Shown: piece by piece, positions 1 through 11,477 of the stretch
Numbering within the stretch: the first letter of the stretch is position 1
Layout: every line of letters starts with the position of its first letter
NCBI GenBank assembly: GCA_949130495.1
Contig: OX422215.1
Location: 10,145,302-10,209,301 of the forward strand
Source of the DNA: Sambucus nigra
Lineage: Eukaryota > Streptophyta > Magnoliopsida > Dipsacales > Adoxaceae
DNA: 64,000 bases
Reading direction: 5' to 3'
Position numbers and translations under genes: made by a program
The notes under the pieces: model-generated
What the model saw: only the letters and a program-made list of their open reading frames with translations
Databases searched by the model: none
Told to the model about the DNA's origin: nothing

Positions 1-2134
1 ACTATCATTCCTGGGCCCCATAGTTTCAACACGTGATAACTAACCCCTGTTTACGAGATCACTCTCATCAAGTGAAACACAACACTCACATAGTCTCAAT
101 CCTCACTCATGCCTAATGATTTTCCCTCAACTGAGTCATTACTAATCATACATGTAGCACACTTAGGTTCCATAATTATGCCTAACCCTTTATCCCGAGT
201 GCCATTCCTGGAAGCTGGAATGAACCTCACCGTGTTCTAAGTATCCCAGGTGTACCACCTAGCATTGATCAATCTATTCTCGAAATTATCCTTGAAGCTC
301 CTATCATGATACATGTCTATAAACAAAAGCCATAGCACTAACTCCAAGACACCACCATAAATTTGACATGATCTAAACGTATTACAATCACCAATGGTCT
401 ACCGTCACTTACTTAAACTTCAATACCGTAATAATTTATAATACCTCATAGGCGATGATGTCAAACTCAATTATTTCTCTAAACACCTTACACATCTATT
501 ACGAGAAATCACAATCCATATCCTGACCTAAGCTACGCAACCTGGGTTCTACCGATATGAATGTATATCACCACATAAACCTCTATGTGACAATGAGTCC
601 CATGGGTCTCAAGGAGAGACACTATTATCATTGTAACTTAGTGCTTGTAAGGACACTAGTCTACAAGCATCTAACCATAGTGCACCTAAATCCTTGAACG
701 CCTTAATACATCACAAAATTTAATATTTATCCTTAATGATGCCACCCACAAATTCTTTCTATGTGCACCTCCACGTTCTTATAAACTATCCACACACTAG
801 TATTTCCTCACACCTAGCCATTACCTAGGTGGCTAAACGAGTTTTAACACTTAGATACGAATTTTACCTTCTCCCGAACGACTGTGACTATAAATCACAC
901 GTAAAATATAATTATTTCTACTACCATTTATGGCAGGACACATGACATCACCTGTAGCCTATGAAGCTCAAGGCCCGCCTTAACCGATTCTTTGATGACT
1001 ATTCAAATATGGCAATCACATTGCCTTGCTATATGAATACCACATTATGTGCCAATACACAAGTTAACACAACTATGAGGATCTTGGTAGGATATGGACG
1101 TCGAGTATTACTTATAACCACCAAGGCCTTCACCACGGACGTCGCACGAGATTCTATTCCTCAATACCGCACTATAATTACCAAATTATAACTTTATACC
1201 ATCTAGGGTTTTTGTAGGATAGGGGACATCGGGTATCGCCCAAGTGGGGGCCCACTCTAACAACGCCGCAAGAAGTCATATTCTAAAACATCACAACTTA
1301 ATTACCTAATACCAAGTCGCCACAGTTATCTAGGTTCACTCCTAGGTTGTCTCGATCATCAGGATTATCTCAACCCACATTATAATCAAGGTATATAAAT
1401 TGAGATGCATTAAACCCAAGTTCCCCAACGAATGGACCTAATACTTCCTCACCCAGAACTAACACTTGTAATTACATTCATCGGCCAACAATCCACTATA
1501 AGGTGTTTACCCATAAGGATAGCATTCTATCAACTAAGACTGGCTATACCTATCCCTAAGTGTTTCCCCACACTAATTTACATACTTATCGAATTTACCA
1601 TTAGTCCCGATATTACCCCAAGGATAGAATTTGCCTACTCATTTCATTTATGCGCCACACCTAAGGCAGCCTATAGTTTAAAAATCACGATTTCCCTTCA
1701 CATAATTATGACACTTTAACAATCGATCCCTACCACTGATTTTTTTCACATTTTGGTGCTATTTTCCCAACGAGCGATATCTTATTCTTATCAACCTCTC
1801 TAAAGTCTCCATGTCAACAAAGTTAGAACACAGACACCTCTCACTACGAACCTCAGTGTCACCACTCACTGGTTTACATGGACACCTGAGAATTATTAAC
1901 ACACCTAATCAGAAATATATAAGTGATTTATAACCATCAATTTAATTGTGTACCACTTGACACTAATCTAACTTGTTGTGCTAATCTTTTTGACTTTACC
2001 GCCGAGGACACGAACTAAATCCGTCACCAAACTAGCGTGACTGGCCCAAACCAACACCGACGTCGAAAGAACTAATACTGACCTCACCACATCACACTTG
2101 AAAGGATCCTTGAACCTAGGGCTCTGATACCATT
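1..2134 (-). mobile_element. Leader/internal region of a minus-strand Tekay/Del-like gypsy element, cut by window edge
   Basis: Read on the minus strand, this follows the primer binding site at 2119-2132, so it should be the 5' untranslated leader and start of gag of a gypsy element transcribed leftwards. No recognisable gag, protease or RT motif is visible in either orientation over these 2.1 kb; the short open frames (for example 961-1191 and 1432-1719 on the plus strand) show no known domain. The element is therefore decayed, non-autonomous, or has a long leader. Its left part lies outside the window, so neither its second LTR nor its target duplication can be seen. Confidence 0.5.
2119..2132 (-). 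other. Primer binding site (initiator tRNA-Met type)
   Basis: The minus strand reads TGGTATCAGAGCCC two bases after the LTR end. This matches the 3' end of plant initiator tRNA-Met used to prime minus-strand DNA synthesis in many copia and gypsy elements. It fixes the orientation of the LTR at 2135-7054. Confidence 0.85.
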
Positions 2135-3612
2135 TGTAAAGCCCCGACCCGTATTTATGGGTTACCCGTGAGTCAACCAGATCCGAATTGAGTCGTTATG
2201 TGTGAAGTGCAATGGAACAACCTATATAATGTTGCTAATTCATTTTTATTTTAATTATGTTTCACTTATTATCATGTAATTCCATTTTTAATTAAACTAT
2301 GTGAGGCACCCATAAGTAGCACCCCGAAGTCCAAGTAAATAGAGCCACTAACGTAACATAAATAAAATATACTTGCCTGTAAAATTCCCTTAATTTCAAA
2401 ATCGCTCCCAACACGCCGTAACAAAGTGGGGATATGTGCCTATGCCCAGTTGGATTTACATGAACATTATAGAAACGAACGTCAGAAAGGAATACTCACA
2501 CGCTACAACCACATGCATGTGAAAATATGTATATAACAACATACGTATACCTTTGGAAAATACACATGCCAATGCATTAACCATTTTTCTTTCAAAAATC
2601 TTACTTACCCAGATTAATTTACCTTAATCTAGTAAAAACTTCCATTATTCATACTTAACATTTTCACCTTATTTAACACACCCGGTTAAACACTTGAAAC
2701 ATTCCACTAAATTTTATCAAAACCATTCCCTTATCGGAATTTACCCTTCTATTCATTCCAATACTAAATAGTATTTTCATTGAAAATATCCATTTCAACA
2801 CACATAATCCCCGTGTTAGAAAATGCTTATTTAATCTTCGAAATCCCTTTTACAACACATCCCCGTGTTAAACATGGGTTTAACCATTTAGGTTACTTAA
2901 CCACCCATTTATCCACTCCCTTTACTTGTCCCTTTAACTTTTATCGGAACATTCATTACATTCATTCAAGTTATGTTGTGTGAACTCATTTTTACCACAT
3001 AACCCATTTCTTAATATGATCCATATTTCCTTTATCGTTTCTCGAAATCTTCCAATACCGCATACTTACACGGGCTCTACACCTACGGCTATGCACACCA
3101 TATGCTCTGGCCAGTGGTTTTGGGCTTTTCACCCAAGGGCTCTGGGCCCTTATTGCTTTATCCCGGTGTCATCCGAGTATATTTAATGTGTTTTAACATT
3201 TTATAAATGTTTACATTATTTCCTTTCCTTTACCCGACTGGAGCCAAAACCTGAGACTTTACTGCTTCAATTTGTGCTACACTTGAAATTTTGCCATTTT
3301 GTGTCCTTACCATTTAACCTTGATTTTTATTCCAAGAAAATCATATTCATTTTGGACCAATTTGTGTAACACCTTTTCCAACATTTTTATTTCATAAAAA
3401 TGTTCCACTTTAAGTAGAATTACCATTTTACCCATTTGTTTCCAATTCACACCTTTACTCCGTTTTCACCAGTGTTATTTCACCAAAACACTTTTAAGTA
3501 CCCTACACGGACTTTTTAAGTAATTTAACCCTTTAACACTTTTTTATACATCCAGTAATATTTTAATTGATTGGAAACACCTTTTATACCTTTACCTCCT
3601 TTTAATTCCATA

Positions 3613-4895
3613 AGGGTCCGTTTGGTTGGCATAATTTGCCTAGGCAAATGCCAAAAAGTTGGCAAATATGAAAATTTGCCCACATTTTGGCCGTTTGGTT
3701 GCATAATTTGCCTAGGCATTATTTGCCAATGTACAACACCTCCTATGCACAATCTGTGGGCAAATTTTGCTTACCTATTTGAGTGGGAAATATTTGTCCA
3801 CAAATTTGCCAACTTCTTAAACGATTTTAATGTTTTAAAAAATAATTTAAAAACTGTTTTAAATAATTAAAAAACTGTTATGAATGTTTAAAAATTGTTT
3901 TGTAATGTTTCAAAAACTGTTTTAATATTATAAAAAAATGTTAAGAAAATGTTTACAATTTTTTTAAAAAACCGTATTAACAAAATATTGTAAAAAAAAA
4001 AACTGTTTTTAAAAAACCGTATTAACAAAATATTGTAAAAACTGTTTTTAACATTTTTAAAAACTGTTGTGAATATGTTATAAAAACAGTTTTAAAGTTT
4101 TAAAAAATAATTTTAAAGACTGTTTTAAATATTTAAAAAAACTGTTATAAATATTTAAAAACTGTTTCGTAATGTTTTGAAAACTGCTTTTAATATTATA
4201 AAAAATTGTTAAGAGAATGTTTTACAAATTTTTTGAAAAACCGTAATATAAAAATATTGTAAAATAGTTTTTAACATTTTTAAAAAATGTTTTGGATATA
4301 TTATAAAAACTGTTTTAAAGTTTTAAAAAACATTTTTTAAAACTGTTTTAAAGAGTTTAAAAAAACTGTTGTGAATGTTTAAAAACTCTTTTGTAATGTT
4401 TTGAAAACTGCTTTTAATATTATAAAAAATTGTTAAGAGAATGTTTTACAAATTTTTTGAAAAACCGTAATATAAAAATATTGTAAAACAGTTTTTAACA
4501 TTTTTAAAAACTGTTTTGGATATATTATAAAAACTGTTTTAAAGTTTTAAAAAACATTTTTTAAAACTATTTTAAAGAGTTTAAAAAACTGTTGTGAATG
4601 TTTAAAATTTGTTTTGTAATATTTTAAAAACTTTTTTTGATATTATAAAAAATTGTTAAAAGAATGTTTTACAAATTTTTTAACATTTTTGAATATAATA
4701 TAAAAACTGTAATATAAAAATATTGCAAAAACTATTTTTAACATTTTTGAATATAATATAAAAATTGTTTTTAAATAAATTAATTAGATTGACTTTAATT
4801 TCGCCTAATGTTGTTTGATAGCGTCATCTGAATTTGCCTAGGTAAAATTTGCCTAGGCAAATTTTGCCATGCTCACGCTTTTGCCAACTGTTAAT
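3613..4895. mobile_element. Possible non-autonomous hAT-like insertion in the LTR
   Basis: The AT-rich block is flanked by ATTCCATA on both sides (3605-3612 and 4896-4903), an 8-bp direct repeat of hAT duplication size. It begins AGGGTCCGTTTGGTTGG, a terminal motif common in plant hAT/PIF non-autonomous elements. Both ends carry the palindrome TTTGCCTAGGCAAA. A clear terminal inverted repeat is lacking, and ATTCCATA-like words are frequent in this LTR, so the duplication could be coincidental. Excising it returns the LTR to normal length. Confidence 0.4.
3830..4770. repeat. AT-rich tandem repeat, about four units of 222-268 bp
   Basis: The marker TTAAGAGAATGTTTTACAAA and its variants start at about 3941, 4209, 4433 and 4655, giving spacings of 268, 224 and 222 bp. 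Units are built from AAAAACTGTTTTAAA-like words. The first unit is longer because an internal stretch with AACCGTATTAACAAAATATTG is itself doubled. No coding potential. Confidence 0.8.
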
Positions 4896-7054
4896 ATTCC
4901 ATAACATTCGTAAGATAGACTCACTAACCATTACATGTTTGCCCATTAACACTTAATTGATACTTTTTATCAATATTAATATTTCTTTATTTCTTTATTC
5001 AAGAAATACATTCACACTTAAGACTACTTTTATATCTTTATTTTAAGATGTAGTCTTTTAAAATTATGCACATTATGTCTTTTAGTCCAAATTACATATA
5101 CTTAGAAGACCGAAATTCCAACCTTTATTATTTCTTGTTCATACCCAACAACAATCTTCTTTAAGCTTGTTCATACATTCTATGTCAAAATACTACAAGT
5201 TTATATACAAGAGGAGATGGATTTTAAACCCAAGAATCCTACTACATGGTTTAAATATATTTTTCATTAAATAAAGGTTTACTTCCAAACATTTTATTCC
5301 ATAAAATGTTTAACACCAATATTTCTAAAAAGCCCATTTTCACAATATATATCATCTTTCAATATTCCAAAACCTTGAAATATTTACTTAGTCTTTATTT
5401 TTCAACAAAATATCATTTTCCCACCAAATCACATTATTTGCCAACATTATATTCTATAAAATGTTTTCACCAAAATTACTAGAAAATACACCATTTTTAC
5501 AAAACGTCAACTTTCATTATTTCAAAAACGTTGAAATAATTATTCTTCCTTTATTTTTAACAAAAACAAGATTTTCCAACACTTTTATTCCATAAAAATG
5601 TTTATTACTTCTTTTTCACTATAAATATGCCAAAACGACATTTCTTACATTTTTATTCCATAAAAATGTTTATTTTCAGATTTAATAAAAAGCACACAAT
5701 AATAACATTTTCTAGCATTTTTATTTCATAAAATGTCTATTTTCAAATTATTAGGAAACACACTAAAATATTATTTTCTGACATTTTTATTTCCATAAAA
5801 ATGTGTAAATTCAGTTCACTAAGAACACATCATTATTTCTCATAATCCTACTCTTAATCATACACACAACAAGGCTATAATATTTATCAAATAGAGTCAC
5901 GTAAATACTAAGAGTATATTACCCCCCTCAAATGAAGTCCTAACTATGGTGGAGATCGTGATGAAGATGAGTGACTCCCCCAGCTCCAAAGGTGGCCCTT
6001 AAGGGAGTTACAAAATGCTCCACCAAAAACAACTCCAAGAAACTCCATTAAAACCCTCTACCCAACCTCCAATATATGCCATTTTTCTTTTAAAATAACC
6101 CCTTCCAAAATGCACATAACAAACCCTCCAATAACCACTTATTAATAGTTCCATAATAATAGTAGGGGAGAGTGGCTATATTATGGTGTGGGTGTGGTTC
6201 CTGTCATAGTCTCTAAACCATGGAAATATGTCTAAGGAGAGGGAGAAAATTTTGAGGTTTTTAGAGAGATGAAGGAGATGGTATACAGCAGTGGGGTTTC
6301 CCTAACCCCCACGCCTTTCTCTATTATAAAGAAACAAGGCCCTCAAAATACAATTGACACATATATGATCAAGTGTTCAGGCTTCGAGAGCTTAACACGT
6401 AATTTAGATCAATGATTTAAGTAGTGACAACATTCGTGGCAAAACTGACCAAATGGATTAGTTGTTCAAGGCTTGTATTCTTATACACACGACACATCCA
6501 TGGAAAACCCACTAGTTAAAACCTTTATTTCTGCCCTTCATCCTACCATCTGACTAGAATACTGAGCAACGAGTAAAGGGCTGACAACGAAGCAGAGAGA
6601 GTTTTTCATCAGCGTCGTTCTAATGACGCTATACACCGCTCGAACGACGGCAACTTATTGTTAGAACGACTCCCTACGTCGTTCGATCGAGATGGGAGGA
6701 CGGCCAACTCTACTCCAATATTAATTTTTGTAATTCGTTCCTTCATCTTCCGTTTCCTATTTTTGACACAAATAGCAACAATATAAAGAAGGGGGTAGGA
6801 GCTAAATCTTTATTTTCCATTTACTATACCATTTCTATGTCTTCATATTATGTCCCTAACCGTTTATTAAAATCTTAGGAGGTGCACGTACAGTTTATAA
6901 CCATTAAATTTTTATGATTCTTATATAACATCAAATTCAAAAATTCTCTTTATTTAATCCAATTTATTACCGACCAATTTCCACAATTATAATTGATTCT
7001 TCTCATCTATAATCCATACATAATTTAATTAATTTATCGGGGCGGGATATTACA

Positions 7055-7249
7055 CTTACCCAAAATGGCTCTTCGATGGACGCTCAATAATGTGGTGTGC
7101 TGGCGCGAATTCAATATTTCTTGGCGCTCAAATGTCCAAGTCTGCAAAAACGGTTAAAACAAAAAAATACAAATAGAAAGAAAAATAGTAGGAAATACTA
7201 AGTGATTAACTGGGCTTTGCGGCGGTGTCGCGTCACCGACGCTGGTCAT
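7055..7249. other. Short unassigned stretch between two repeats
   Basis: This joins the gypsy LTR to the LTR-like copy A. It holds a GC-rich patch (about 7215-7240) but no open frame or recognised motif. Confidence 0.4.
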
Positions 7250-8900
7250 TTGTTATATTCGGCTCACCAACTCTATACAAAAACCTAAACTATGAATACA
7301 CTCTTTTAAGGGAGTACAACGACCAGACCAGGTATCGAATCCACAGAGACGAGTGCTAGAATTTAATTGGTTTATTACTTCTAAAATAAAAGTGCAAAAG
7401 ATAATTGTTAACGAAGAGAAAAGATAATTAAAGGAAAATATTATACTAGGCGAGTGTATTTAAACTATGTTAACAAAGAAAGAAAAGATAAATAGGCATG
7501 GGTATTTTTAAACTAGATTAACAAAGAGAATAAAAGCTACAGGTTGCTCTAGATATCCCCCACCCCGAGTTAATTGGTATAAATAGTTACATGGGTTCAT
7601 GAGTTATTAAGATTGAATTTCGTTTCGTCAATTAATTAAATCAAGATTTTCCACACCCCTAAATTCGAATAAATGCCTACTAATATTTTGGCATCAACAA
7701 ATACCCCGGAAATTACGCACGCAAGGTCGTAAAGACAGAGCATACATGGTATACCCCGTTAAATCTCCTAGGCGTAATTACTAGGACAACCTAATCAAAA
7801 TAAACTCGTAAACTCCATCACCATAACAAAGCAACCCATCAGCCTTAGGTGAGTTCAATTCAACACAACCTAATTTAACTTAGCCACTAAGCATGATTAA
7901 AAGCATAAATAAATAAACTAATTAATTAAAGGAAACAACAACTAAATTAACACTATAGATTATCTAGGCATTAAATAAATACCAAGCCATGAAAAACTAA
8001 ATTAGAAAGCAATTAAATAAGATGGAGAAGAAAGAGGAATAGTAAACTTACATTATTAGAGGAATTACACAAAGAAAATGGAGGAAATGAGGACTCCACA
8101 ACAAAACCCCAAAATATTTCTCTAACCTAGGTGACAAAGAGAAAAGTAAAAAAAGAAACTAAAACTAGAGATCCAACTAAAATACCAAAGTTGGTATTTA
8201 TAGTAAGTTACAATTAGGAAACAAAAGTAAAAGATAAAGAAATAAAAAGGGGATAAGTATCTAATTAGAATAAATGAAAAAGAAATAGAAAATGGAAAGA
8301 GATAAGTAGCAGCCAATTCTCGGACAAAAACAGAGCACCAATCGACCGGTGGCCAAATCGCGATCAACTGCGTGCAGGGGGAAGGGGCACAATGCCAACT
8401 ATCCAAGCAAAAATTACAAAACCCGATCGACCGGCATTGATAGCATAACCCACCATTAATGGACAAAGCCAAGAACTCGAGACCCATTTCGTGAAATTGG
8501 CGAAAGACCAACGATCCATATGCGTGTGTGGTCAATAATCATCATTAATTTGGACCACAATCGTACCAATTTGCGTGTGGCCAAAACCCGAGCTAAAACC
8601 CAAAATCGCCATTTGTGAAGCTTGCTATAATTTCAATTTGAGGAGAAGGGCATGGTGGGAATTTATTGAATTGTTATGTTTTATGGTTTCCTTTATTTCT
8701 TCCTCGATTAAAGGTCCGTGGATACTTCGTTCGGACTCCGATTCGAGTACCGTTAATGGCCACGTGAATCTTTACCCAAGAACTACAACTTCCATGAATA
8801 CTTCGGGCAAAAATCCTGAAGTGTGAAATTACCGAATTGCCCCTGAACATGCGAACTTCTACGAATCTTTATCGAAATGCGCTCAAACTTCATATTTAGC
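7250..8900 (-). repeat. LTR-like repeat copy A (probable Tat/Athila-type remnant)
   Basis: The order of landmarks matches copy B (9114-9425 plus 19269-20282): a GGTATCGAATCCACAGAGA-like block, TTAATTGGTTTATTACTTCT, ACATGG before a junction, an AAATTACGCA.G.AAGGTCGT block, and an ATTTATAG-type signal. On the minus strand 8193-8203 reads CTATAAATACC, a good TATA box, so transcription would run leftwards as expected for an LTR on that strand. The 137-residue minus-strand open frame at 8122-8535 overlaps this promoter region, is rich in F/Y/L, matches nothing known to me and is treated as chance. Boundaries are approximate. Confidence 0.4.
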
Positions 8901-9091
8901 ACTTTAATACTTGCAAACACTCAATAATACCTCAAATAATATGTGAGCATATAAAACGAAGGTTGTATGATTAACGAGCATAAATATAGACATTAAAGTA
9001 CCCGAGGGGGGCTAAAATGCATATGTTCGAGGGTCATAAAGTGCAATGATTCGATATGAATCACTAAGCCAATAACATTCTAAAAAAACTA
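8901..9091. other. Short spacer between LTR-like copies A and B
   Basis: This would be the whole internal region if copies A and B are the two LTRs of one minus-strand element. It has a C-rich purine-tract-like run on the minus strand near 9003-9015 (plus strand CCCGAGGGGGG) but no coding sequence. Confidence 0.3.
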
Positions 9092-9110
9092 CTCCCCAGC
9101 AACGACGTCA
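9092..9110 (-). other. tRNA-Asp-like primer binding site (decayed)
   Basis: The minus strand reads TGACGTCGTTGCTGGGGAG. Athila/Tat gypsy elements use a tRNA-Asp site of the form TGGCGCCGTTGCCGGGGA; the mismatches here are G-to-A or C-to-T changes, as expected of methylated decaying DNA. It sits just inside the end of LTR-like copy B, in the correct orientation. Confidence 0.5.
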
Positions 9111-9113
9111 TTT

Positions 9114-9425
9114 TGATAGCCAACATAAACTACATGTGTATGTAAAATATGTTATTGGGTGTTTACGACCTATACAAACAAATACCAAGATTTGGCGTAC
9201 TAACTATGGAGTGTAGTGAAAAGTAGGGATCGAATCAATAGGGAATAGTTTTTTAAATTCTATTAATTTAATACTTCTCGAATAAAAGTGTAAAAGGTGA
9301 CCAGTGAGAAAATCATTAAACTAGGCGAGTAATGAAATTTAGATTAACAAAACAAGTAAAACTGTAGATTAAGAATCATCTCCCTCATATGGACTAGATA
9401 CCATAAATGGTTACATGGAAAGAAA
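9114..9425 (-). repeat. LTR-like repeat copy B, left part (interrupted by Copia-1)
   Basis: On the minus strand this would be the 3' end of an LTR next to the tRNA-Asp-like site, with a possible CA terminus at 9114. It contains AAGTAGGGATCGAATC at about 9222 and continues at 19269 after Copia-1. Similarity to copy A is patchy but keeps the same order of landmarks. Confidence 0.4.
9421..9425. repeat. Target site duplication AGAAA, left copy (Copia-1)
   Basis: AGAAA immediately precedes the 5' LTR and is repeated exactly at 19269-19273 after the 3' LTR. Five bases is the normal duplication length for copia integrases. Confidence 0.9.
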
Positions 9426-10130
9426 TGAAGCACCTTATACCTTTGACTTACTTAAGTCTATATTGTATAAGTGCTCAACTAATTTGGAAATAGTGACAAA
9501 ATTGGTTGTCTAACCTAGAATTCAAAGATCCTCAGAATTATTCTCTCTAATCCTCTTCAATGATCCAAGAAGGTATAAATTGAATCACACTACACACATT
9601 AGAAGTGCATACATGTGTATATATTGCTTAAAATTGATTGTGTGTTAAATTCCCCTTAAAATGGTGTTTTAATAATTTTTTGGGAATTTTTAAACATTTT
9701 TAAAATAATGTTTTCATTAATAAAAGTGTGATTATAAAATTTGTGGGGTTAATATGCTATTTTGAAATTTTCATTTTTCATTGGAATGTTTGATTGGGTA
9801 GAATGTAAATGAGCTAGAGACTTCAGGGTGCTGCATGTAATTATTTTTTACGCGCGTTTGCAAGCCACTTATATGCCAACACTTGTCACGTTCCTGATGT
9901 ATCAATTTGTGTTTGTTATGTGAGAGGGTTGCCTGGTGGTTTGCTGATCGTTAGATCAATCCTTATCGATGGCATGCATGTGTTTTAAACCTATCCATGT
10001 GCTATCTCTATGGACCAATCACATTCAACTTAACCACCGCTGTTTTATAACCCTTAGATCAAGTCAATATTAGGAAGACTTAATCTCAGCCCTTGATTGC
10101 CTTCGACTATCCAGAATCTTCCTCCACTCC

Positions 10131-10138
10131 TATAAAAG
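10131..10138 (+). promoter_or_regulatory. TATA box of Copia-1 LTR promoter
   Basis: TATAAAAG sits in CACTCCTATAAAAGCCC. RNA start would be expected about 30 bases downstream, near 10160-10170, defining the U3/R boundary. The matching box in the 3' LTR is at 18004-18010. Confidence 0.7.
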
Positions 10139-10272
10139 CCCTTTATTTCTCAACCTTTCAAGACTTTTAGCAGTCGTCATTTCTGAGAGAGAAAAAATAG
10201 AGAGAAGAGAGAAGCGAGAGAGAAGAGAGAAAAGAAAAGAGAAAAGAGAGAGAAAGGGAAACTGTGTTAGCC

Positions 10273-10294
10273 AAACCCTAACCCTAACCCTAAA
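10273..10294 (+). promoter_or_regulatory. Telo-box-like motif in transcribed part of the LTR
   Basis: Three consecutive CCCTAA-type units begin with AAACCCTAA. AAACCCTAA is the plant telo-box found just downstream of start sites of many translation-related genes. Here it lies about 140 bases after the TATA box, behind a GA-rich stretch, and is conserved in the 3' LTR at 18146-18167. Confidence 0.5.
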
Positions 10295-11399
10295 CACTTC
10301 AAATCTGATTCAAACCTTCGTATATACAACACCCCAAACACAACCTTGAGTGTTTGAGAGAGAGTGGTGTTACTGGTTTGTTCATATTGAAGTTGTAACC
10401 TCTTGATCTATGATCTTATTACCAACTTAAACATTCGTGTGAAGATCTGTATTTCTTTTTCATAGAAATTGTAGATCTACACTTTGCATGTTATATTTCA
10501 CTAGATCTGCATGTTTCTTTCTCGATTTAAGAAAATCTTTACTGATTTAGATCTGTAAATATTTTATGGTTTCTATTCTTACGAAACTTAACCTTGACCT
10601 AGTTGGATTCACACTTGGAGATTTTCAATCTCAAAAATATTTTTAAAACAGAGATTGATTAAGGTCTTGACCGATTTTGAAGCAAGATTTCCGTGGAATC
10701 TGGGATATATTAAATGTCAAAAAGGTTTCAAGTTCTGTAAGAAAGAAAGAAAATAAAATCACAGCATATAGTCTTTATATGTAATTTTCTAGGACTGTCT
10801 GTAAAAATTAAGTGTGTGTGAGTTCATGCATGTTGATAGGAATCACATCACAAACACTTAACACACTACTACACTGGAAGTGTTATGAATAAGATCAAAG
10901 ATTATTGAGTCGACGCAAGGAAGATAAAGCAAAAGGAAGTTATCAAACTGGAAGAACATCATCAACAATCAGATCTATGAGAAGTTAGAAGGACACCAAG
11001 TGGGGTATATTCCTAAACTTAGAATAGGTTGATTTGTGTGCATGTATGTTGTATTGTTTGTAACTGCTATTTGTTGTTAGTGGATTTTTTACTTTTGTGA
11101 CTTAGAAGTCACCGTGGATGTTTCCTCTATTGGGAGAGGTTTTACCACGTTAAAAATTATGTGTTCTGATTATCTTCATCTACTCATCTCATTCTATAGT
11201 GTGCTGAATTTTTGAAACTGTCTTTGTTTTAAAACTGATTACAAAGTCTTGATTATTCTCGTACATAAGTTTTTGTAAACACATCTTGTTGTTTATAAGT
11301 TTTATTTTCAAAAGAAAAAGGGTTTCTTCAACAAACATCTCGGAGTTGCTTATACAGTTTAATCTTGTTTTAAACGGCATTTGCAACGTTTCTTTCAAT

Positions 11400-11413
11400 T
11401 GGTATCAGAGCCC
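11400..11413 (+). other. Copia-1 primer binding site
   Basis: TGGTATCAGAGCCC begins two bases after the LTR end; it is complementary to the 3' end of initiator tRNA-Met. Confidence 0.95.
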
Positions 11414-11477
11414 TGTAAACTTTTATTTCAAAAAAAAGATCTTGTGTTTCTGAAATCGTTTTCTGAAAAACCTAACT

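Larger units (their letters stand above)
2135..7054 (-). repeat. 5' LTR (4.9 kb) of minus-strand Tekay/Del-like gypsy element
   Basis: On the minus strand the LTR begins TGTAATATCCCGCCCCG and ends CGGGGCTTTACA directly before the primer binding site, giving TG...CA termini. At about 4,920 bp it is longer than the 3-kb LTR of the Tekay-like gypsy element at 31075-34139; removing the proposed 1,283-bp insertion at 3613-4895 brings it to about 3.6 kb, a usual size for this lineage. Recurring CCATAAAAATGTTT-like motifs fill the 5260-5800 part. The 6600-6700 part has several CGTTCGA/CGAACGA motifs. The sequence just outside the LTR (7055-7059, CTTAC) would be one copy of the target duplication. 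Confidence 0.75.
9426..11397 (+). repeat. Copia-1 5' LTR
   Basis: 1,972 bp, beginning TGAAGCACC and ending TTTCTTTCA. A TATA box (TATAAAAG) lies at 10131-10138, followed by a GA-rich leader and a telomere-like box. Aligns end to end with 17299-19268. Confidence 0.95.

Noticed and set aside
3525..3870. Overlapping plus- and minus-strand frames
   Set aside because: Both arise from palindromic TTTGCCTAGGCAAA repeats; neither resembles a protein.
8122..8535. 137-residue minus-strand open frame
   Set aside because: Low-complexity F/Y/L-rich, overlaps the TATA box of an LTR-like repeat, no domain seen.
10273..10294. Interstitial telomere repeat
   Set aside because: Only three units and present identically in both LTRs, so it is an LTR motif rather than telomeric DNA.
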